In this document: positions 46,076 to 50,629 of the stretch, piece by piece
How positions within the stretch are numbered: the stretch's first letter is position 1
Layout: each line of letters opens with the position of its first letter
Made by a program: the position numbers and the translations under genes
Assembly: GCF_007923255.1 (NCBI RefSeq)
Contig: NZ_VOHJ01000022.1
Coordinates: 1 to 50,629, forward strand
From: Vulcaniibacterium thermophilum
GTDB lineage: Bacteria > Pseudomonadota > Gammaproteobacteria > Xanthomonadales > Xanthomonadaceae
Length of the DNA: 50,629 bases
Reading direction: 5' to 3'
Notes under the pieces: model-generated
The model's input: the letters and a program-made list of their open reading frames with translations, nothing else
What the model was told of the DNA's origin: nothing
The model's database searches: none

Positions 46076-47470
46076 TCAGAAGCGGTACTGCGCGGCGAAG
46101 CCGAACAGGTTGGCGTAGCCGTCGAACTCGCCGACCAGGCGCGAGTTGCTGGACGAGCGGATATCGATCCGCGGGGTGTCGATCTCGATGCGCTGGTAGG
46201 CCGCATCGATGCTGAGCGCCTCCGACAGGCGCCAGGTCAGACCGATCGAGTACAGCATGCGGTCGTTGTCCGGCAGGCGCGGGGTGCGCGTCTCGATGTG
46301 GGTCGGGGTCTCGTCGCGGGTGATGCCGCCGCGCAGGGTGAGCGTGTCGCTCATGTCCCACTCGGCGCCGAGCGCGTACATCGTGGTGTCGCGCCACGAG
46401 AAGTCCTCGATCGAGTTCGGCTGGAACGGGTTGGCGAAGTCGATGTTGACCTCGCGCATCGAGCTCCAGTCGGTCCACTGCACGTCGGCCATCACGCGCA
46501 CCGCGTCGGTCACGCCGTACTGCACGCTCAGGGTGGTGACGCTGGGCGTGGTCAGCTCGGCGGTGGCGCCGGTGTCGACGAAGCCGTTGCCGAGCGCGGC
46601 GAGCTGCGCGCGCTGCGCCGGCGGCAGCATCGGGTTGGCGGACAGCGTGCGGTACAGCGTCTGCGCGGCCTGGAAGCTGGCCGGCGTGGTGAAATCGGCG
46701 CGGCCTTCGATGTCGTGGTCGACCTCGGAGCGGTGCGCCAGGCCGATCGCAAGCCGGTCGGTCGGCTTCCACTGCGCGCCGAGGATCCAGCCGATGCCGT
46801 TGGAGTCGCCTTCGACGCTGGCGAAACCGTCCGCGCCCTGCGGCGCGGCGCCCGGGATGCCGGTGGAGGCCATGATCGTGCCGAGGTCCAGCGCGTTGGA
46901 GAGCGTCACGTCCGCGCGCTCGTAGATGAAGCCGACGCCCACCGAGAAGCGGTCGTGCAGCTTCACCGCCGCCGACAGCGTCAGGTCGACGGTCTTCAGG
47001 TCGGACTCGACCGCGTTGTAGCGGCCGACCCAGTTGCGGTCGTATTCGGTCTTCAGGCCGAACGGCGCGCCGACCGCAACGCCGAGCGTCAGGCCTTCCA
47101 GCGCGCCCTTCATCGGGAACACCGCGGCGAAATTCGGCACCGGGGTCGGATCGCCCGGGTCGCCACCGTCGCCGCCCGTCAGCGGGGTGCCGGCGGCGGT
47201 CGTGCCGCCGCCCTCGAAGTCGGCGGTCAGGTCGATCACGGTGACGTCGGTCTGCACGGTGTTGCCGGCGAGGTTCACCATCGCCGCGGGGTTGTTGCTG
47301 ACGACGCTGGCGTCGTCCTGCGCGGTCGCGACGCCGGCCTGGCCGCGGCCCAGGTTCTTGACGCTGCTCTCGCGCAGCTGGAAGCCCGTGGCCTGCGCCT
47401 GGCCGAACGCCAGCACGCCGGCAACGCCGAGCGCGAGCGCGGAAAGACGGGCGAGATGCGAATGCTGCAT
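46076..47470 (-). CDS. OmpP1/FadL-family outer-membrane transporter
   Basis: FadL-type porins carry hydrophobic compounds, typically long-chain fatty acids, across the outer membrane. The 464-residue product has a signal peptide (about residues 1-27, ending AQA), then TGFQLRESSVKNLGRGQAG and the family NPAAM motif (VVSNNPAAMVNLAG), and ends in a terminal Phe (FAAQYRF) as outer-membrane barrels do. Many amphipathic strands fill the remainder, with a Gly/Asp-rich loop near residue 105. The ligand is unproven. It has its own promoter and terminator. Confidence 0.93.
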   Translation of the reverse strand: MQHSHLARLSALALGVAGVLAFGQAQATGFQLRESSVKNLGRGQAGVATAQDDASVVSNNPAAMVNLAGNTVQTDVTVIDLTADFEGGGTTAAGTPLTGGDGGDPGDPTPVPNFAAVFPMKGALEGLTLGVAVGAPFGLKTEYDRNWVGRYNAVESDLKTVDLTLSAAVKLHDRFSVGVGFIYERADVTLSNALDLGTIMASTGIPGAAPQGADGFASVEGDSNGIGWILGAQWKPTDRLAIGLAHRSEVDHDIEGRADFTTPASFQAAQTLYRTLSANPMLPPAQRAQLAALGNGFVDTGATAELTTPSVTTLSVQYGVTDAVRVMADVQWTDWSSMREVNIDFANPFQPNSIEDFSWRDTTMYALGAEWDMSDTLTLRGGITRDETPTHIETRTPRLPDNDRMLYSIGLTWRLSEALSIDAAYQRIEIDTPRIDIRSSSNSRLVGEFDGYANLFGFAAQYRF

Positions 47471-47582
47471 GCGTGTACTCTCCACTGTTCTTGAGTTGTA
47501 TGTCCTGCGTGTTCGGCCGCTGAAGCGGGGGACGCGGTCCCCGGCACGCCGGAACCCCCTCCCGACGTACGACGCCGTATGC

Positions 47583-47610
47583 ACTATACCGATTAACCCG
47601 CCGCCAACAA
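47583..47610 (-). promoter_or_regulatory. Candidate sigma70 promoter of the FadL-type porin gene
   Basis: On the minus strand TTGTTG (47610-47605) and TATAGT (47588-47583) are separated by 16 bp. The predicted transcript has a leader of about 105 nt before the ATG at 47470. Confidence 0.5.
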
Positions 47611-47661
47611 CGGGCCGTCCGGCCTGGGGCATCCGCCTCGCTCGGGCGCTCCGAGACCGCC

Positions 47662-48360
47662 GTGAACGTGTTCGTCCGCATCCCGACCCGCGAGAAACCT
47701 CGGTTGCGCTGGGCCACCCCGACGGTGTTCGCGCTGCTGTGGCTGGCCTTCATCGTGTGGGCGCTGCTGCCGGACCCGGAGCAGCGGCGTCTGACCCTGC
47801 AATGGGGTGCGCTGAGCGGCGGCTGGGCTTCGCCGCAAGCGGCCTGGGCGGCACTGCGCGACGGTTCGGCGCTGCGTCTGGTGACCGCGCTGTTCCTGCA
47901 CGCGGACTGGGCGCACCTGCTCGGCAACCTGATCTTCCTGCTGATCTTCGGCCTGCCGGCGGAGCGGGTGATGGGCGCCTGGCGGCTGCTGCTGGTGTTT
48001 CTCGGCGGCGGCGCGGTGGCCAATCTCGCCGCCGCGGTGACGATCGGCGAGCCGGACCGGCTGATCATCGGCGCCAGCGGCGCGGTGTCGGCGCTGATCG
48101 GCGCTTACCTCGCGCTGTTCCCGTCCGCCAAGCTCGGCGTGGTGCTGCCGCTGGGGCTGTTCCTGCAGTTCGTGCGCGCGCCGGCGCCGCTGCTGATCGG
48201 CATCTGGGCGCTGCTGCAGTTGCTGTACACGTTCATCGGCCCCGCGTTCGGCGCGGTGGCGTGGTCCGCGCATCTGGCGGGGTTCGCGTTCGGCGCGGCC
48301 TACGCGTTGCTGGCAAGGCGCGCCATCGCGCGCCGCCTGCGGCGGCGGCAGGGCCTGTAG
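47662..48360 (+). CDS. Rhomboid-family intramembrane serine protease
   Basis: The 232-residue product has six predicted helices. The catalytic dyad is Ser139 in GASGAVSALIGAYLALFP and His204 in SAHLAGFAFG; HADWAHLLGNLIFLLIFG is the conserved loop-1 and helix-2 motif. Such proteases cleave membrane proteins within or next to the bilayer; the substrate is unknown. The start is a GTG at 47662. It is divergent from the porin gene. Confidence 0.92.
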   Translation: MNVFVRIPTREKPRLRWATPTVFALLWLAFIVWALLPDPEQRRLTLQWGALSGGWASPQAAWAALRDGSALRLVTALFLHADWAHLLGNLIFLLIFGLPAERVMGAWRLLLVFLGGGAVANLAAAVTIGEPDRLIIGASGAVSALIGAYLALFPSAKLGVVLPLGLFLQFVRAPAPLLIGIWALLQLLYTFIGPAFGAVAWSAHLAGFAFGAAYALLARRAIARRLRRRQGL

Positions 48361-48467
48361 CCCCGCGCTTGAGAACGGCGCGGGCGAACCTCATTTCCGC
48401 ATTACCGGGGGCGTCATCGGCGCGTTCCGGACCAGTCCCGCCTCCTTCCGCCGCGTCGGCCAGCCGC

Positions 48468-48785
48468 ATGAAAGCTCTCTACAAAGTCACCTTCTTCAAC
48501 GCCGGCAAGATCTACGAGCTCTACGCGCGCCAGGTGTCCAGCAGCGGCCTGTGGGGGTTCACCGAGGTGCGCGATCTGGTGTTCGACGTACACGACGGGA
48601 TCGTGGTCGATCCGACCGAGGAGCGCCTGCGCGACGAGTTCGGCCAGACCCAGGCGCTGCATCTGCCGATGCAGAGCATCGTGCGCATCGAGGAGGTCGA
48701 GCGCAAAGGCGCCTCGGCGATCCGCGACGCCGCCAGCGGCGAGAAGGTGGTGACGCCGTTCCCGTTGCCGGCGCGGCCGAAGTGA
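48468..48785 (+). CDS. DUF1820-family protein
   Basis: The 105-residue product matches an uncharacterised gammaproteobacterial family: KALYKVTFFNAGKIYELYARQV, GLWGFTEVRDLVFD, VVDPTEERLRDEFG and the SIVRIEEVERKG strand. No catalytic residues are apparent. It lies 107 bp after the rhomboid gene and ends 16 bp from the convergent ctpA-like gene with no terminator between them. Confidence 0.9.
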   Translation: MKALYKVTFFNAGKIYELYARQVSSSGLWGFTEVRDLVFDVHDGIVVDPTEERLRDEFGQTQALHLPMQSIVRIEEVERKGASAIRDAASGEKVVTPFPLPARPK

Positions 48786-48801
48786 GCGCGCCGCGCGCGG
48801 C

Positions 48802-50097
48802 TCAGCGAGGCGTCGCCGCGGCCGCCGGAGCGGTCGCCGTCGTGCCCATGCGCTTGAGCTCGGCCAGCGCCGAGGCGATGTAGCCCTCGCCTTCCAGCAG
48901 TTCGCCCGCGTTCTCGCCGGGCGCGTCCTCGCCGTCGCCGCGCAGATGGCCGCGCAGGCGCGCCTCGCTGCTGCCGTTGCGCGCTTCGCCGTTGGCGCGC
49001 AGCACCACGTCCGGGGTGATCCCCAGCGCCTGGATCGACTTGCCGCTCGGGGTGTAGTAGCGCGCGGTGGTGAGCTTGACCGAATCGCCGTTGTCCAGCG
49101 GCAGCAGGGTCTGCACCGAGCCCTTGCCGAACGTGCGGCTGCCGACCACGCGCGCGCGGCCGTTGTCGCGCAGCGCGCCGGCCAGCACTTCCGAGGCGCT
49201 CGCCGAACCGGCGTCGACCAGCACCACCACCGGCGCGCCGCCGAGGCGGTCGCCCGGGGTCGCGCCGAACTCGGCGTCGCTGATCGGGATGCGGCCGCGC
49301 GTGCTGACGATGCGGCCCTTCTCCAGCAGGCTGTCGGCGATCTGCACCGCCGAGGTCAGCAGGCCGCCGGGATTGCTGCGCAGGTCGATCACCAGCCCGC
49401 GCAGCGCGCCGCCGGCCTGCGCCTTCAGCGCATCGAGCTGGCGGTCGAACTCGGCCGCGGTGTCGGCCTGGAACGCGCTGACGCGGACGTAGCCGTAGCC
49501 CGGCTCCAGCATCCGGCTGCGCACGCTGGCGATGCGGATGGTCTCGCGGGTCACGGTGACGTCGAACGGCTTGTCGCGGCCCTCGCGCACCACGGTCAGC
49601 GTCACCTTGCTGCCGGACGGTCCGCGCAGCGGGGTGGAGGTGTCGCCTTCGCCGGGATCGAACGGCTTGCCGTCGATGGCGATGATGACGTCGCCGCCGC
49701 GCAGCCCGGCGCGCGCGGCCGGGGTGTCGTCGATCGCGGCGATGATGCGCAGCGAGCCGTCCGGCTGGCGCTGCAGCTCCACGCCGATGCCGTCGTAGGC
49801 GCCGCGCGCGGCGTCGGTGAAATCCTCGGCGGCGCTCTTTTCCAGATAGACGCTGTGCGGGTCGAGGTCGAACAGCAGCCCTTTGATCGCCGACTGCATC
49901 AGCCGGGCGTCCTCCACCGGCTCGACGTACGCCTGCTTGATCGCGTTGTAGATGGCGACGTAGCGGCGGATCTCGTCGAGCGGCACTTTCGGAGCGGCGT
50001 CGTCCGCCGGCGCCGCGGAGGTCTTGGGGGGCGTCTGCGCGGCGAGCGGCGCGGCGGCCAGCAGCAGGGTCAGCGGAAGCAGGACTCGCAGGGACAT
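48802..50097 (-). CDS. S41-family C-terminal processing peptidase (CtpA-like)
   Basis: A periplasmic carboxyl-terminal processing protease. The 431-residue product has a signal peptide (about residues 1-20), an N-terminal helical cap (YVAIYNAIKQAYVEPVEDARLMQSAIKGLLFDLDPHS), a PDZ domain (about 85-170, YDGIGVELQ and GLRGGDVIIAIDG), and the S41 core with the serine motif GSASASEVLAGAL and the lysine motif FGKGSVQT. The ATG at 50097 is preferred over a TTG at 50103, with GGAG six bases upstream. It follows an envC homologue, a common arrangement. Confidence 0.94.
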   Translation of the reverse strand: MSLRVLLPLTLLLAAAPLAAQTPPKTSAAPADDAAPKVPLDEIRRYVAIYNAIKQAYVEPVEDARLMQSAIKGLLFDLDPHSVYLEKSAAEDFTDAARGAYDGIGVELQRQPDGSLRIIAAIDDTPAARAGLRGGDVIIAIDGKPFDPGEGDTSTPLRGPSGSKVTLTVVREGRDKPFDVTVTRETIRIASVRSRMLEPGYGYVRVSAFQADTAAEFDRQLDALKAQAGGALRGLVIDLRSNPGGLLTSAVQIADSLLEKGRIVSTRGRIPISDAEFGATPGDRLGGAPVVVLVDAGSASASEVLAGALRDNGRARVVGSRTFGKGSVQTLLPLDNGDSVKLTTARYYTPSGKSIQALGITPDVVLRANGEARNGSSEARLRGHLRGDGEDAPGENAGELLEGEGYIASALAELKRMGTTATAPAAAATPR

Positions 50098-50192
50098 CGG
50101 CAACTCCGGGTGGCGAGGCGTTCGACCGCGCGCGGGCGGCCGGGGTTCCGCCGATTATGCGCGGCGCGTGCGCGGCGGCGCGTGCCGCGCGC

Positions 50193-50629
50193 TCAGCGCT
50201 TCAGCCAGACGCCGGGATCGACCGTGCGGCCGTGATGGCGCAGTTCGAAGTACAGCGCCGGACGCTCGAAGCCGCCGGAGCTGCCGACGGTGGCGATCGC
50301 CTCGCCGCGCCGGACCTGCGCGCCGACGTCGCGCAGCAGCGTCTCGTTGTGCGCGTACAGGCTCATGTAGCCGTTGCCGTGGTCGACGATGGCGAGCAGG
50401 CCGTAGCCGGTCATCCACTGCGCGAACACCAGCGTGCCGTCGGCGACCGCCTTCACCGGCGTGCCCGCCGGCGCGGCGATCAGCAGGCCGTCGCTGCTGC
50501 GCCCGTCGGGCATCGCCGCGCGGTAGCCGGCGAGCAGCGCGCCCGACACCGGCCAGCCGAGTCCGCCGACCTGCGGCGCGGGCGCGCGCGAGGCCGGCCG
50601 GCTCGCACGCGGCGCCGGGGCCGTGCCCC
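50193..50629 (-). CDS. envC: Murein hydrolase activator EnvC, 5' end beyond the window
   Basis: EnvC activates the amidases AmiA and AmiB at the division septum. The frame is open to the right edge, so the N-terminal signal and coiled coil are missing. The visible part is the C-terminal LytM domain: GLLIAAPAGTPVKAVADGTL, YGLLAIVDHGNGYMSLYAHN, VGSSGGFERPALYFELRHHG and DPGVWLKR. It matches the EnvC-type degenerate LytM fold: the first metal-binding histidine position is not conserved, in keeping with an activator rather than an enzyme. It probably forms an operon with the downstream S41 protease. Confidence 0.88.
   Translation of the reverse strand, partial: GTAPAPRASRPASRAPAPQVGGLGWPVSGALLAGYRAAMPDGRSSDGLLIAAPAGTPVKAVADGTLVFAQWMTGYGLLAIVDHGNGYMSLYAHNETLLRDVGAQVRRGEAIATVGSSGGFERPALYFELRHHGRTVDPGVWLKR

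Overview
This window is a high-GC (about 70%), gene-dense chromosomal segment with core bacterial genes and no phage, integrase, insertion sequence, rRNA, tRNA or CRISPR that I could find. Gene content and order (tsaD next to rpsU-yqeY-dnaG, mreB-mreC, hslVU, an aa3 cytochrome oxidase cluster with a DUF2909 protein, pteridine-reductase-type FolM, DUF1820, a two-domain PutA, abundant secreted peptidases) point to a gammaproteobacterium of the Lysobacteraceae/Xanthomonadaceae (Lysobacter/Luteimonas-like). That placement is inference from gene content, not from a database search.

Layout. 1-2.2 kb: cell-shape genes mreB and mreC (mreC runs off the left edge). 2.4-9.5 kb: an adenosine-kinase-like PfkB kinase, then a leftward set (M1 aminopeptidase lipoprotein, alpha/beta hydrolase, small lipoprotein), ubiE for quinone synthesis, a MOSC protein and a DUF2269 membrane protein. 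9.5-13.2 kb: a secreted hydrolase and the heat-shock protease operon hslVU, with a sigma32-like promoter. 13.2-18.9 kb: PH-domain protein, cca, VanZ-like protein, MidA-type methyltransferase, pteridine reductase, HAD phosphatase and DUF6159 protein. 19.0-21.5 kb: folK, folB, a 615-bp repeat-filled gap, and tsaD. 21.6-27.2 kb: macromolecular-synthesis genes rpsU-yqeY-GNAT-dnaG followed by an S9 peptidase rather than rpoD. 27.2-29.0 kb: a self-contained ArsR/VOC/SRPBCC/VOC operon. 29.2-34.0 kb: amidohydrolase, secreted beta-helix protein, Tiki/ChaN-like protein, Ada. 34.0-42.1 kb: heme O and heme A synthases, SCO-like protein, SURF1, DUF2909 protein, cytochrome oxidase subunits III, I and II, Cox11/CtaG and a 45-residue membrane protein. 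42.4-50.6 kb: putA, a FadL-type porin, rhomboid protease, DUF1820, CtpA-type protease and an EnvC homologue running off the right edge.

The most unusual signal lies between genes. A family of GGGAATC heptamer arrays recurs at four or five places, each time as a G-rich arm facing a C-rich arm. At mreB/mreC, hslV/hslU and tsaD/folB the element fills the whole gap from stop codon to start codon, and the C-rich arm occupies the place of the Shine-Dalgarno sequence of the downstream gene. At least five other palindromic repeat families (REP/BIME-like) sit in other gaps. A second notable signal is the arsR promoter: a near-consensus sigma70 promoter positioned to give a leaderless mRNA, with two matching dyads 40 bp apart, one over the -35 box and one over the start codon.
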